Shown here: positions 26,248-35,447 of the stretch, one piece after another
How the letters are laid out: each line of letters begins with the position of its first letter
Numbering within the stretch: the first letter of the stretch is position 1
Assembly: GCF_003696365.1 (NCBI RefSeq)
Contig: NZ_RFFM01000002.1
Span: forward strand, 620,001 to 684,000
Reading direction: 5' to 3'
DNA from: Stutzerimonas zhaodongensis
GTDB lineage: Bacteria > Pseudomonadota > Gammaproteobacteria > Pseudomonadales > Pseudomonadaceae
Length of the DNA: 64,000 nucleotides
Notes under the pieces: model-generated
Told to the model about the DNA's origin: nothing
What the model saw: the letters and a program-made list of their open reading frames with translations, nothing else
Databases searched by the model: none
Position numbers and translations under genes: made by a program

Positions 26248-27294
26248 ATGATAGGGACATGCAGCAAGCCCAAGCGCTCAAAAGGAATACTCCTCGGACT
26301 CGCACTTGCGGCTATGAGTGCCACGAGCTATGCAGAAAATATCGATCTGGTCGGTTTGAACATCGGTGGCGCCGCATTTGCCAGCAGTGCCATCCCCGGG
26401 AAATTCAACACAAATTATTTCTTCCCCAAACCCGGCTACCTCGAACAGTGGAAGAACAAGGGCATCAAAACCATTCGCTTCCCCATCATGTGGGAACGTC
26501 TTCAACCAGAGTTGAACGGTGAGCTTGATGAAGATTACGCGAAGCGAATCGAGGAAACTTTCGAACAAGCCGCCAAATACGATATGCGGGTTATCCTGGA
26601 TATCCACAACTACGCACGCTATCGCAAACAAATCATAGGCACCGACGCCGTACCAATATCCGCGTACGGTGATTTGCTCGAACGAATTGCCAAACGCTGG
26701 AAAGATCAGAAAGGCCTTTACGCCTACGACATCATGAACGAGCCTCATGGCGCCGATAAATACTGGCCTGCAGCTGCCCAAGCCGGAATCGACGCAATCC
26801 GAAAGCATGACAAGCAGCGCCCCTTGCTTATAGAAGGAAATTTCTGGTCGAGCAGTTTCCTGTGGCCGAAATTCAATGATCCGCTGCTGCAACTGAAAGA
26901 CCCCTCCGACAAATTGATATTTTCGGCCCACCTCTACATCGACAAGCACAGCAGCGGGCAATATAAGGAGCCGATCCCGGACGACTTCGACACAATGCTT
27001 GGGGTCAAGCGAGTCAAGCCGTTCATTGAATGGCTGATCAAGCATGGCAAACAAGGGCATATCGGCGAGTTCGGCGTCCCGGCCGATGATCCCCGCTGGC
27101 TGGAAGCAATGGATAATCTGCTCGCCTACTTGCAGGAACACTGCATTCCCATGACCTACTGGGCGGCAGGCTCTGCCTGGGGCAACTACAAACTGTCAAT
27201 CGAACCGAAGGACGGGAAAGAGAAACCTCAGTGGGACACTCTTCGCAAGTACGTCGGCAAGGGAGAATGCAGCCGGATAGGACCGAACTCCTGA
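26248..27294 (+). CDS. Secreted GH5-type glycoside hydrolase
   Basis: 348 residues. A signal peptide (about 1-29, ending SYA) is followed directly by a GH5-like domain that is clearly paralogous to the catalytic domain at 20.6-22.4 kb: shared IDLVGLN/IDLVGVN, IRFPIMWERLQP, VILDIHNY, NEP and GE motifs, LLAYLQEHCIP and a matching end. Catalytic acids are predicted as E165 (IMNEPH) and E274 (HIGEFGVP). It lacks the tandem modules of its paralogue. I chose the ATG at 26248 because GAGG lies 8 bases upstream; an in-frame GTG two codons earlier is too close. It is embedded in the EPS locus, so it probably acts on the exported polymer. Confidence 0.87.
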   Translation: MIGTCSKPKRSKGILLGLALAAMSATSYAENIDLVGLNIGGAAFASSAIPGKFNTNYFFPKPGYLEQWKNKGIKTIRFPIMWERLQPELNGELDEDYAKRIEETFEQAAKYDMRVILDIHNYARYRKQIIGTDAVPISAYGDLLERIAKRWKDQKGLYAYDIMNEPHGADKYWPAAAQAGIDAIRKHDKQRPLLIEGNFWSSSFLWPKFNDPLLQLKDPSDKLIFSAHLYIDKHSSGQYKEPIPDDFDTMLGVKRVKPFIEWLIKHGKQGHIGEFGVPADDPRWLEAMDNLLAYLQEHCIPMTYWAAGSAWGNYKLSIEPKDGKEKPQWDTLRKYVGKGECSRIGPNS

Positions 27295-27309
27295 CAATCA
27301 CCGATTGCA

Positions 27310-27334
27310 ATAGGCTGCGCACCGTGCAGCCTAT
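27310..27334. terminator. Stem-loop between convergent GH5 and PRTase-HAD genes
   Basis: ATAGGCTGC and GCAGCCTAT form a perfect 9-bp stem with a 7-base loop in the 46-base gap between two convergent genes. There is no strong T run. Confidence 0.55.
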
Positions 27335-27340
27335 CTCGAT

Positions 27341-28321
27341 TCAACCATTCGACGGCGGCACCACGGGAGCCAATCTGGCTACCACCGACTTTATCTTCCT
27401 CACTACTTTTGCTTTGAAACTGTAAGATTTGCGCAGCGCACTTGCCTTCAAGTTATAAGCCTGACCGGGCACATACATTTCATTGGTTTCAATGCAATAC
27501 ACCGGCTTGCCACTGATTCGCATGATCTCGATAGCCTGCTTGAATTCGCTTTCGATGAACAATCGTGTAAGCGGATGCTTGGCATAGACTTCCGCCTTGA
27601 ACTTATGATGAATATTCAGTCGTCGGCGCTCTTCTGCAGTTGGAAGATCTAGCATATGCAGCGTTCCATACTGCACGCCATTACGCTGCAGCCAGTCCTC
27701 TGTCTCGGCACGATATTTTTCGAGACGACTGGTTACCAGATGCGCGACCTTGACTGAAGGGACGAACAGCGGACGAGCGCAGCTGATGAATTCCTTATAG
27801 ATAGGACCATCATCGTTCTGCTCCTCGGTAGGGTCCACGCAGAGTACACCGTCGATATCCAGGCACGCATGGACCAAGAGCGGGTGGTGCATGATGTTCC
27901 ATTCGAATACCCGAGGTTGCTCTACGAGCTCAAGGTACATATCGACGTGATGTCGATTATGCTTCTCAGCGAACACCGCCATCGTCACAACCGTACCTTT
28001 GTACGCTGCTTTAACCTGCTCTTCAGCAGCCCGCATCGACTTGGCTGAAGAGATACTGTCGTCAACCAACAGTATCTTCATCGCGTCCTGAGGCTTGCTC
28101 AGCTCCGCATGCTTGTACGTGCGGGTATTCCCTTTCTTCAAGTCGTCGTTTCGCAAAAACGAATACAGATCCGTCAACGGCAGGTTCTGCTTGAGTGCAA
28201 TAACGCTTGCCACGAGCATTCCACTTCTCGGTATGCCCACGACCAGATCGACGTCATTCGGGATCTTGCTGCCGCACTCGGTACTCAGCCGCGATAGATC
28301 ATTCAAGCTTCGGTAGTTCAT
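27341..28321 (-). CDS. Phosphoribosyltransferase-HAD phosphatase fusion (putative ribofuranosyl-transfer enzyme)
   Basis: 326 residues with two domains. The first (about 1-135) is a type I phosphoribosyltransferase: VVGIPRSGML near 27-36 and the PRPP-binding ILLVDDSISSAKS at 83-95. The second (about 150-290) is HAD-like: DIDGVL with nucleophile D155 and D157, LVTSR near 195-199 as motif II, and a late acidic IESE segment. In the Haemophilus type b capsule enzyme, an OPRT-fold transferase uses PRPP to add ribofuranose 5-phosphate to the glycan and a HAD domain removes the 5-phosphate; the same pairing in one EPS-locus protein suggests that chemistry here. Nucleotide salvage is the alternative. 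It is the last gene of the EPS operon. Confidence 0.75.
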   Translation of the reverse strand: MNYRSLNDLSRLSTECGSKIPNDVDLVVGIPRSGMLVASVIALKQNLPLTDLYSFLRNDDLKKGNTRTYKHAELSKPQDAMKILLVDDSISSAKSMRAAEEQVKAAYKGTVVTMAVFAEKHNRHHVDMYLELVEQPRVFEWNIMHHPLLVHACLDIDGVLCVDPTEEQNDDGPIYKEFISCARPLFVPSVKVAHLVTSRLEKYRAETEDWLQRNGVQYGTLHMLDLPTAEERRRLNIHHKFKAEVYAKHPLTRLFIESEFKQAIEIMRISGKPVYCIETNEMYVPGQAYNLKASALRKSYSFKAKVVRKIKSVVARLAPVVPPSNG

Positions 28322-28379
28322 CGAACACGCTCCTGCGCCCTGCTCTTATTGGTTCGCTTAATTGGTCGGGAATACGCTT

Positions 28380-29144
28380 CTACCGGCCCAATGACGCACG
28401 CAATTGTTTGGTATGAGTGTGAACGTAGTGCAATACATAAAGCGCTAACGCGTTTGGCTTGGAATATTTAAGAACCCGGGTTCTGATATCCATGTCTTCG
28501 CGAATCGCTTCAAAGCGACGTTTGTGCGAAACGCCAGTCGTATCGAAGATACACAATGGAAATGACAACTGAAGGACGTCGGCCTGGAGATCCAGGCCCT
28601 GCAGGAATTCCAGCAGCAAGCAGTAATCGGCCGACAGCTTGTAATTGAGTCTGAACTTGAACTGCCTCAGCCGCTCGTTCTCGAAATACATGGTCTGGTG
28701 GCTGGCTGGCAGCCCTAAGGGGGCACGCTCGATGGGATGCGCAGCGACGCGCTTCAATGCTCCGGTTTCGTCCTTACGATAGAAGTCTCCGTAAACGAAC
28801 TTGGGCATTACCGTTGCGCTCGACAACTCTCCGCTGATGCGCTCCAGCACATTCGGGTCAGCAAGTGCATCACCGCTGTTAAGGAACAGGGTGTAGCCGG
28901 AAGTCTCGACTGCGCGCCGGCGGCCTTTGTCCATACCGTCATAAATACCCTTGTCCGGCTCAATGGTGATTTCAGCCTGAGCGTCATCCAGGCTTTTCAA
29001 CCACTCGCCACTGCCATCCTTGGAGGCGCCGTCGATTACGATCCAGCGAAAGTTACGGTAGGTCTGGCTTTGCAGACTACGGTAAGTGTCCTTCAGGCCG
29101 TCTAGATTATTCCAGTTTATAGTTACGATACTGAAATTGATCAT
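28380..29144 (-). CDS. GT2-family glycosyltransferase (WcaE-like)
   Basis: 254 residues with a GT-A fold: FSIVTINWNNLDGLKDTYRSLQSQ at the start, DGASKDGSGEW, EPDKGIYDGMDKG and LFLNSGDAL, an order typical of WcaE-like GT2 enzymes of colanic-acid-type clusters. The last 40 residues are basic. It presumably adds one sugar of the EPS repeat on the cytoplasmic side; donor and acceptor are unknown. Its start lies 38 bases inside the wzy gene, so the two are coupled. Confidence 0.88.
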   Translation of the reverse strand: MINFSIVTINWNNLDGLKDTYRSLQSQTYRNFRWIVIDGASKDGSGEWLKSLDDAQAEITIEPDKGIYDGMDKGRRRAVETSGYTLFLNSGDALADPNVLERISGELSSATVMPKFVYGDFYRKDETGALKRVAAHPIERAPLGLPASHQTMYFENERLRQFKFRLNYKLSADYCLLLEFLQGLDLQADVLQLSFPLCIFDTTGVSHKRRFEAIREDMDIRTRVLKYSKPNALALYVLHYVHTHTKQLRASLGR

Positions 29145-30390
29145 AATTCACCTGCTCCAAGTTTCTCGTCAAATTTGTATCCGTAGCCTGCAGTTTGGCG
29201 TAATAGAGGAATATCGCAGCCGCCATCCCGTAAAGACTGCCATTGAAGGTCAGTCCGTTCGACAACATGAAGTTCATCATGCCAAATACGAACGCTACCT
29301 GAACTGCCGATAGTAGGCTTCCTTTGTTCCGACACTGACTCATGATCCAGAGGTAGCCACCGTAATAAATCATCACCGCAGCCAATGCCAGGAAGCCGAA
29401 TCGATAATAAACGCCAAACACGCCGACATCAGACAAGTAGAAGTGCGAGTTGTATATCCGTGTGAAACCACCGTTCCATTGAAGTGAAAGAGCACCCATG
29501 CCGATGTAATTATTGTTGCTGATCGCCTCAACGATCGTCGCCACGGTTACGTCTCGCACGCCGGGTCCAGAGGTGGCCTCGAACAGTAGCGCATGAAACC
29601 GCTCGTACTGCTGAACATAGAATTCAGGGACGATGAAGTACGAGATCACCAGCAGGGCGACACCCAATACGCTCATTTTCATCAGAGAGTCGATACGCTT
29701 GCGGAAAATCCACAGACCAGCCGCACCCCAAACAAGCATGGTCTGCCTGGTCTGCATGACAAGCCACAAATAGGCTACGAAGTATAGAAGGATGGCCAAC
29801 CGGGAAATCGTTACTCGATCCCTCATCTTGTACATCAGCATGAATGCTGAAATCGTGACGAAGCCTGAGCCAATCCGGTAGCGATCTGGACGTAACAGAT
29901 CCTCGAACTGAGTCCAGTCATCTACTGTGTACGACGTAACGGTATTTGTCGGAATGATGCCGAGGTAATACATGAACCCGACCGTGGCACAGATCAGCGC
30001 CACGTAAAGAAAGTAGTTCCCAACCTCTTCTTCGGTAGGTTTGGCCATTATCAACAGGAATAGCGTCGGGAAGAACACCAAGTATTCGAAAAAACGGCGT
30101 TCTTCCAGTAATCCGTAAGGCAGGGGCTGCCCGAAATTAAGATATGCCAGCGTCGCCGATATCAGTGGCAGCGCTACACCCATGAAGATGATCCAGAGCG
30201 AGGTCTTGGACTGATAAACAAACCGCCAAGCAACGAACAGGCAAACGGTCGCTGCGATTACGCATAGCAAAAACAGCTCGCGGAGAAATGGAATTCCGGC
30301 TCGCTTGTCATCCGTCAGAAAGAAACAGGATGAGTTGAGCAGAAACAGAATGAACAGCAGATTCTTGTACGCCAGAACTTTCCTTAACAA
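29107..30390 (-). CDS. O-antigen/EPS polymerase (Wzy-like) membrane protein
   Basis: 427 residues with about 11-12 hydrophobic helices and one large polar loop (about 255-330, containing FEATSGPGVRDVT and GMGALSLQWNGG), the layout of Wzy polymerases, which join flipped repeat units in the periplasm. Sequence conservation in this class is poor, so the call rests on topology and on its place between the sugar-synthesis genes and a GT2. The first ATG is used; no stronger start is visible. It overlaps the following GT2 gene. Confidence 0.8.
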   Translation of the reverse strand: MLRKVLAYKNLLFILFLLNSSCFFLTDDKRAGIPFLRELFLLCVIAATVCLFVAWRFVYQSKTSLWIIFMGVALPLISATLAYLNFGQPLPYGLLEERRFFEYLVFFPTLFLLIMAKPTEEEVGNYFLYVALICATVGFMYYLGIIPTNTVTSYTVDDWTQFEDLLRPDRYRIGSGFVTISAFMLMYKMRDRVTISRLAILLYFVAYLWLVMQTRQTMLVWGAAGLWIFRKRIDSLMKMSVLGVALLVISYFIVPEFYVQQYERFHALLFEATSGPGVRDVTVATIVEAISNNNYIGMGALSLQWNGGFTRIYNSHFYLSDVGVFGVYYRFGFLALAAVMIYYGGYLWIMSQCRNKGSLLSAVQVAFVFGMMNFMLSNGLTFNGSLYGMAAAIFLYYAKLQATDTNLTRNLEQVNYDQFQYRNYKLE

Positions 30391-30702
30391 GCGCTATCTC
30401 CAATATCCTAGTTGACGTAGCGAAGAACGAAATGCCGATAGGCCTCGCCCTCTTTAGGCGAATCACGACGCCCCGAGGTTTTCGTGCCATGGATGGACAA
30501 CAATCAGCCTGAAAAAGTCCCTTCGGCAGAGATCCATCAGACTGATCCATGGTCATTTCACGCATCCGTGCAATCCTGCGCACTGATTGGCGGTGGTGAA
30601 GCAAGTTGCAGACCAGTGCAATGCAGCTGGATTACAGCTGCAAATAGCGCCATCGAATCATGAGCGCAGCGACGCGCGGAGGGCACGTCGCTGCGTAGAA
30701 CC
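30391..30702. other. 312-base gap inside the EPS locus with a stem-loop
   Basis: No gene is visible. CGCAGCGACG (30665-30674) and CGTCGCTGCG (30686-30695) form a perfect 10-bp stem 8 bases after the fcl stop on the minus strand, without a T run. It could attenuate or end transcription after fcl, with a fresh promoter for wzy in the rest of the gap, or be read through under RfaH. Confidence 0.5.
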
Positions 30703-31671
30703 CTAGTGCCGAGCCTTGTCCTGGTTCTCAACGAACCACCGGTAGGCGTCACGCAGACCATCTTCGAGGCTGATGGTGGACTGCCAGCCCAGGGCTTTCA
30801 GGCGGGACACGTCCATCAGCTTGCGCGGTGTGCCATCCGGCTTGGTGCTATCGAACTTCAGGTCGCCCTGGTACTCAGTTACACGAGCGATGGTCTCGGC
30901 GAGTTCGCGGATGCTGCAGTCGACACCAGTGCCTACGTTGATGTGCGAAAGCATTGGCTGGGTATGCGCCTGGTAGGTCTCGTCATCGAGCTCCATAACG
31001 TGAACGCAGGCGGCTGCCATGTCATCGACATGCAGAAATTCGCGCTGTGGCTTGCCGCTGCCCCAGATCACGACTTCGTTGTCGCCACGCTGTGTCGCTT
31101 CGTGAAAACGCTTGAGCAGTGCAGGCACAACGTGGCTGTTTTCCGGATGGAAGTTGTCGTTCGGACCATAGAGGTTGGTCGGCATCACGCTGCGATAGTC
31201 GCGGCCATACTGGCGGTTGTAGCTCTCGCACAACTTGATACCAGCAATCTTCGCCACGGCATAAGGCTCGTTGGTAGGCTCGAGTACGCCGGTTACCAGC
31301 GCCTCTTCCTTCATCGGCTGCTCGGCGAACTTGGGATAGATGCACGAAGAGCCGAGAAACAGCAGCTTGTTGACGTCGTTGCAGTGGGCCGCGTGGATGA
31401 TGTTCGCTTCGACCATCAGGTTCTGATAGATGAATTCGGCCGGATAGGTGTTATTGGCGTGAATCCCGCCAACCTTGGCGGAGGCCATGTAAACCTGATC
31501 GATCTTGTTTTCGGCAAAGAAGGTATTCACCGCCGCCTGATCGACCAGATCCAGATCTTCACGGCCGCGAGTGATGATATTGGTGTAACCCAAACCCTGC
31601 AGGCGTCGGACGATTGCCGAGCCCACCATTCCACGATGCCCCGCAACGAAAATACGTGCGTCACGATTCAT
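30703..31671 (-). CDS. fcl: GDP-L-fucose synthase
   Basis: 322 residues of the extended SDR family. It converts GDP-4-keto-6-deoxymannose to GDP-L-fucose with NADPH. The dinucleotide motif is [12 protein letters not shown] near the N-terminus; the active-site YAVAKIAG and [17 protein letters not shown] are typical. The ATG at 31671 has GGAG upstream; the GTG two codons earlier overlaps the gmd stop. It follows gmd directly, giving the complete GDP-fucose branch from GDP-mannose. Confidence 0.96.
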   Translation of the reverse strand: MNRDARIFVAGHRGMVGSAIVRRLQGLGYTNIITRGREDLDLVDQAAVNTFFAENKIDQVYMASAKVGGIHANNTYPAEFIYQNLMVEANIIHAAHCNDVNKLLFLGSSCIYPKFAEQPMKEEALVTGVLEPTNEPYAVAKIAGIKLCESYNRQYGRDYRSVMPTNLYGPNDNFHPENSHVVPALLKRFHEATQRGDNEVVIWGSGKPQREFLHVDDMAAACVHVMELDDETYQAHTQPMLSHINVGTGVDCSIRELAETIARVTEYQGDLKFDSTKPDGTPRKLMDVSRLKALGWQSTISLEDGLRDAYRWFVENQDKARH

Positions 31672-31673
31672 AT

Positions 31674-32798
31674 TCACTTCTCCACACTCACTGGAATTTC
31701 AAAGCCATGCTCTTTGAGCAGGGCGTGGCGCTGGGCGACCTTCAGGTCTTCGCGAACCATCTCGGCGCACATTTCCTGCACGCTGATTTCCGGTGTCCAG
31801 CCCAGCTTGTTTTTTGCGTTGCTCGGATCGCCGAGCAGTGTTTCCACTTCTGCAGGACGGAAGTAGCGCGGGTCGATGCGAACGACGACGTCACCCACAT
31901 TCAGCGCCGGCGCCTTGTCCCCATCAATGCTGGCGACGATGGCGCGTTCATCCACTCCGCTGCCTTCGAAGCGCAGCTGGACGCCGAGTTCAGCTGCCGA
32001 CCACTTGATGAACTCACGCACCGAATACTGCACGCCGGTGGCAATGACGAAATCTTCAGCAGTTTCCTGCTGCAGCATCATCCACTGCATGCGCACGTAG
32101 TCTTTGGCGTGGCCCCAGTCACGCAGCGCGTCGAGATTGCCCATGTGCAGGCACTTCTCAAGACCCTGGGCGATGTTTGCCAGACCACGAGTAATCTTGC
32201 GTGTCACGAAAGTCTCGCCGCGGCGTGGTGACTCGTGGTTGAACAGGATGCCGTTGCAGGCATACATGCCATAGGCTTCGCGGTAGTTCACGGTGATCCA
32301 GTAGGCGTAAAGCTTGGCCACCGCGTAAGGCGAACGCGGGTAGAACGGAGTCGTTTCCTTCTGCGGTATCTCTTGAACCAAGCCATAGAGTTCAGAGGTG
32401 GAGGCCTGGTAGAAACGGGTTTTCTTTTCCAGCCCCAGCAGGCGAATGGCTTCGAGGATGCGCAATGCACCCATGCCGTCGACGTCAGCCGTGTACTCGG
32501 GCGACTCGAAGCTCACTGCTACGTGGGATTGCGCGCCCAGGTTGTACACCTCATCGGGCTGCACTTGCTGGATGATGCGGGTCAGGTTGGACGAATCCGT
32601 AAGGTCGCCGTAGTGAAGAACGAAGTTCTCATTGTCGACATGGGCGTCCTGATAGATGTGGTCGACCCGCTGCGTGTTGAACGACGAGGCGCGGCGCTTG
32701 ATGCCATGCACTTCGTAGCCCTTCTCCAGCAGAAACTCAGCCAGATAGGACCCGTCCTGACCGGTAATACCGGTGATCAACGCTTTTTTTCGTTCCAT
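31674..32798 (-). CDS. gmd: GDP-mannose 4,6-dehydratase
   Basis: 374 residues, normal length. It makes GDP-4-keto-6-deoxy-D-mannose, the precursor of GDP-fucose and GDP-rhamnose. [14 protein letters not shown] is the NADP-binding start; [29 protein letters not shown] (catalytic Y and K) and [17 protein letters not shown] are diagnostic. It is immediately upstream of fcl, so the product is probably GDP-L-fucose. No manA/manC/manB genes are in the window, so GDP-mannose comes from elsewhere. Confidence 0.97.
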   Translation of the reverse strand: MERKKALITGITGQDGSYLAEFLLEKGYEVHGIKRRASSFNTQRVDHIYQDAHVDNENFVLHYGDLTDSSNLTRIIQQVQPDEVYNLGAQSHVAVSFESPEYTADVDGMGALRILEAIRLLGLEKKTRFYQASTSELYGLVQEIPQKETTPFYPRSPYAVAKLYAYWITVNYREAYGMYACNGILFNHESPRRGETFVTRKITRGLANIAQGLEKCLHMGNLDALRDWGHAKDYVRMQWMMLQQETAEDFVIATGVQYSVREFIKWSAAELGVQLRFEGSGVDERAIVASIDGDKAPALNVGDVVVRIDPRYFRPAEVETLLGDPSNAKNKLGWTPEISVQEMCAEMVREDLKVAQRHALLKEHGFEIPVSVEK

Positions 32799-32848
32799 AT
32801 TGGTTTACCTGTTCAAGGCTGTTGAGAAGAGTGGGTCCAGGTCGAAGG

Positions 32849-34021
32849 TCAGCTCGACCGAGCGCTCTTGATCATCATCTGGAGGCGCTCGAGGAAGCCG
32901 ACGCAGATCACCGGCACAGAAGGAAACTTGTAGAAGAAACGGTAGGTGTCGTACTGAGTACGAGCCGCGTTCAGCTCAGCGGCATCAACCTCGGCGGTAT
33001 CGATCAGAGCGATACCCTCGCCTGCCACGTCATGCAGGACGCTGAGTTCCATCGGCTTCATGGACAAGCTGAAGCTGTGTAGCCCCGGCTTGGTCGTACG
33101 GGTCAACTGCAGACCGCTGCGACATTCCTTGCAGCCGAACAGATTGACGGTGAAGTCATAGCTGGCGAGCTTGGGGTTGAGGCGCTTGAGCGTCGCCGGC
33201 AACAGTTCGCCGAAGGCGTCATAGATGGCCAGCGAATCCGTGGAGGATGGAAAGTGGTAATCCATCCGCTGCTGCTGAATCGCCACCTGAAAGCGCGAAG
33301 ATGCGATGTAGAAATGCTCTCCGGGATCCCCGAAGTTCGTGGTCAGCGAGCGATAGGGATACACGAAGTACAGGTCGCGGCTGATGATGTAGGCGTTGTA
33401 CAGCTTCAGCCACGATGACTCAGGCCAGCTGCGAATATCACCCGGGATGCCTTCGACACGGGAGATGTCCGTGCCGTTCGCGTCGAGCCACTGGCGAAAC
33501 CCCTGCCAATGCGCACGCGACCAGGCTTGGCCCCAGGACGCGGCCAGTTGCATGAAATAGACATCCGCGTTCCCATCGTCGATGGGCGTGAACGGAAGAT
33601 TGGCAGTCTGGTTGAATTGCTGGCTATACAGGCTGATGCCGGCGACGCGCGAATCGTTAGCGTAAAAGCTCAACGCCTGTGCGGTGTATTCGTAGAAGAA
33701 TGGCGAGACGAACAGGTCGTCTTCGAGCACGATGACGTCACCGTATTCCTCGGTGAGGTCGCCACAGGCCAGCACGTGATTGCGAAGTCCCATACGCTTT
33801 TCGCGGTGGATCACGCGCTTCTCACCACGCGTCCACGGATAGGCTTCGGCAACTCGGAGCGGTTCCAGCGTGCCTGAGTTGTCCAGACTTATGACCAGGC
33901 GAATCTCGCCATCCGGGTAGTGCGCCTTGCTCAGCGAGTCCAGTAGACGTGTGAGGCTTTTCGGCCGGTTGTAGCCGATGACGACAATGGTTGGGAGGGT
34001 TGTTGTCATAGGTGAATCCAT
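32849..34021 (-). CDS. GT-A glycosyltransferase resembling GNT-I (GT13-like)
   Basis: 390 residues. The start TIVVIGYNRPKSLTRLLDSL and the metal site VIVLEDDLFVSPFFYEY (E-D-D with a following S-P-F-F-Y-E-Y) recall N-acetylglucosaminyltransferase I-type enzymes more than ordinary GT2 proteins. GDIRSWPESSW and SWGQAWSRAHW lie in the acceptor region. A C-terminal ~100-residue part has CKEC and no recognised domain. It should act on the lipid-linked repeat unit in the cytoplasm. The second in-frame ATG, five codons in, is an alternative start. It lies between the wzx and gmd genes of the EPS operon. Confidence 0.78.
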   Translation of the reverse strand: MDSPMTTTLPTIVVIGYNRPKSLTRLLDSLSKAHYPDGEIRLVISLDNSGTLEPLRVAEAYPWTRGEKRVIHREKRMGLRNHVLACGDLTEEYGDVIVLEDDLFVSPFFYEYTAQALSFYANDSRVAGISLYSQQFNQTANLPFTPIDDGNADVYFMQLAASWGQAWSRAHWQGFRQWLDANGTDISRVEGIPGDIRSWPESSWLKLYNAYIISRDLYFVYPYRSLTTNFGDPGEHFYIASSRFQVAIQQQRMDYHFPSSTDSLAIYDAFGELLPATLKRLNPKLASYDFTVNLFGCKECRSGLQLTRTTKPGLHSFSLSMKPMELSVLHDVAGEGIALIDTAEVDAAELNAARTQYDTYRFFYKFPSVPVICVGFLERLQMMIKSARSS

Positions 34022-34066
34022 ACCACTCGAACAATTGGGATTACGAGCCGTCTCAAACGAGTCAAC

Positions 34067-35434
34067 TCAAACAACCGCTTGTTGGCGCGCATACCAGCGT
34101 CGCGCCGCGATCATGACAATTACCACCAGCGACAGATAAATCACGATGCTGGCTGCTGCGAACGCCTGGACCGTGGCCAGCGCGTCGCCAAGAAAAATGG
34201 CGCCGCCGAATAGCGCAAGCAGGCGCAAGCTGGTGCTGAATACTTCGAACAGGAGGAAACGCGCCTGCAACGACAGCGCCGGCACCGCCACTACCGAAGG
34301 ACGCGAAATGAAAACCGCGAACTCGGCCAGAGCCAACCAACGCGCGTATTCGCCCGCCACTTGCCATTGCTGACCAAACACCGTCGCAAACAGCCATGGG
34401 CCGAAGATCGCTACCACTGCAAATGGAACAACCCCCACCAGCCCCAACGCAGAGGTAGCCTTGAACAGCATGGCCGCCACAGGCTCACGGTCGTGAATGG
34501 CGCGGCTGATGCGCGGGTAGTAGACGTCAGCGACCGATTTGCCGATGAGGTTGGTCGGCATGGTCAACGCTTGCTTACACAGCGCGAAGAACCCTGCCGC
34601 GGCCGGACCGAAGTAGGCTGCAAGCACCAGCGTCGGCAGATGCTGTGAGATCGCGTTGATCAGCATTACCGGGGCGCGGTATTTCGGAAAGTCGTTGTGC
34701 TTGCGTGCCATCTCGAGCATGCCAGCGTCGCGCTGCTCTCCTTCATCCGCATGATCTTCCACACGTGGCTTTGAGCGCATGATCGCCAGCCCCAGCATTG
34801 CCGCGTGTAACGCCTGTTGCAGCGCAGTGGTGCACACCAATACCAGCGCCGATGACTGCAAGAGGCCGGCAACAGTCCGCATCGAGTTGAACAGCAGCGA
34901 ATGCCCTACCGCCACGCTTGCCGTGATACTGAAACGCTGCGTACGAAACAGCCATTGCTGGCATATCTCCAACGCTGCGCCGCAAAACATCACGAATGGA
35001 ACGAGCATCAGGTATGGCTGGATGATCTCGATCTCCAGCGTTGCAGCCAGCTGGTCGCCAAAGAACAGCAACCCAAGGGCCACGACGATGGACAGCGACA
35101 GCGCGATGGCCAACCCCAAACGGACCAACCCGCGAGCGTCGCCGTCGCGCTTGGGTAGCACGATGGCGATCGGATAGGTCAGCGCCGCAACAGGTATCAG
35201 CATCATAGTGACGCTGAGGAAGGTACCGAGTATCCCGTACGCTTCCGGCCCGTAGATACGCGTGATCACCGGCATGAACGCCAGCGTGAGTGCCTGCGCA
35301 CCGGCGGTGCCGCTCACTACTGTGACGATGTTGCGCAGCAGCTTGCTGCGTACGCTTCCCCGCAGCAGAGCGGTCAACCGCTCCCGAAACGAGGACGAGC
35401 CGCCTGAAACGCTGGGCTGGTCGATGGCGCTCAC
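34067..35434 (-). CDS. Wzx-type EPS flippase
   Basis: 455 residues with about 12 transmembrane helices; the N-terminal LTLAFMPVITRIYGPEAYGILGTF carries the TRIYGPEAYG signature of the group. It flips the lipid-linked repeat. The GTG at 35434 (VSAIDQPSVSG) is chosen because GAGGG lies upstream and this start clears the ugd stop; the frame open further upstream overlaps ugd and would be spurious. It is the flippase most directly tied to the rfaH-controlled operon. Confidence 0.85.
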   Translation of the reverse strand: MSAIDQPSVSGGSSSFRERLTALLRGSVRSKLLRNIVTVVSGTAGAQALTLAFMPVITRIYGPEAYGILGTFLSVTMMLIPVAALTYPIAIVLPKRDGDARGLVRLGLAIALSLSIVVALGLLFFGDQLAATLEIEIIQPYLMLVPFVMFCGAALEICQQWLFRTQRFSITASVAVGHSLLFNSMRTVAGLLQSSALVLVCTTALQQALHAAMLGLAIMRSKPRVEDHADEGEQRDAGMLEMARKHNDFPKYRAPVMLINAISQHLPTLVLAAYFGPAAAGFFALCKQALTMPTNLIGKSVADVYYPRISRAIHDREPVAAMLFKATSALGLVGVVPFAVVAIFGPWLFATVFGQQWQVAGEYARWLALAEFAVFISRPSVVAVPALSLQARFLLFEVFSTSLRLLALFGGAIFLGDALATVQAFAAASIVIYLSLVVIVMIAARRWYARQQAVV

Positions 35435-35447
35435 TCGCAACCCTCTC

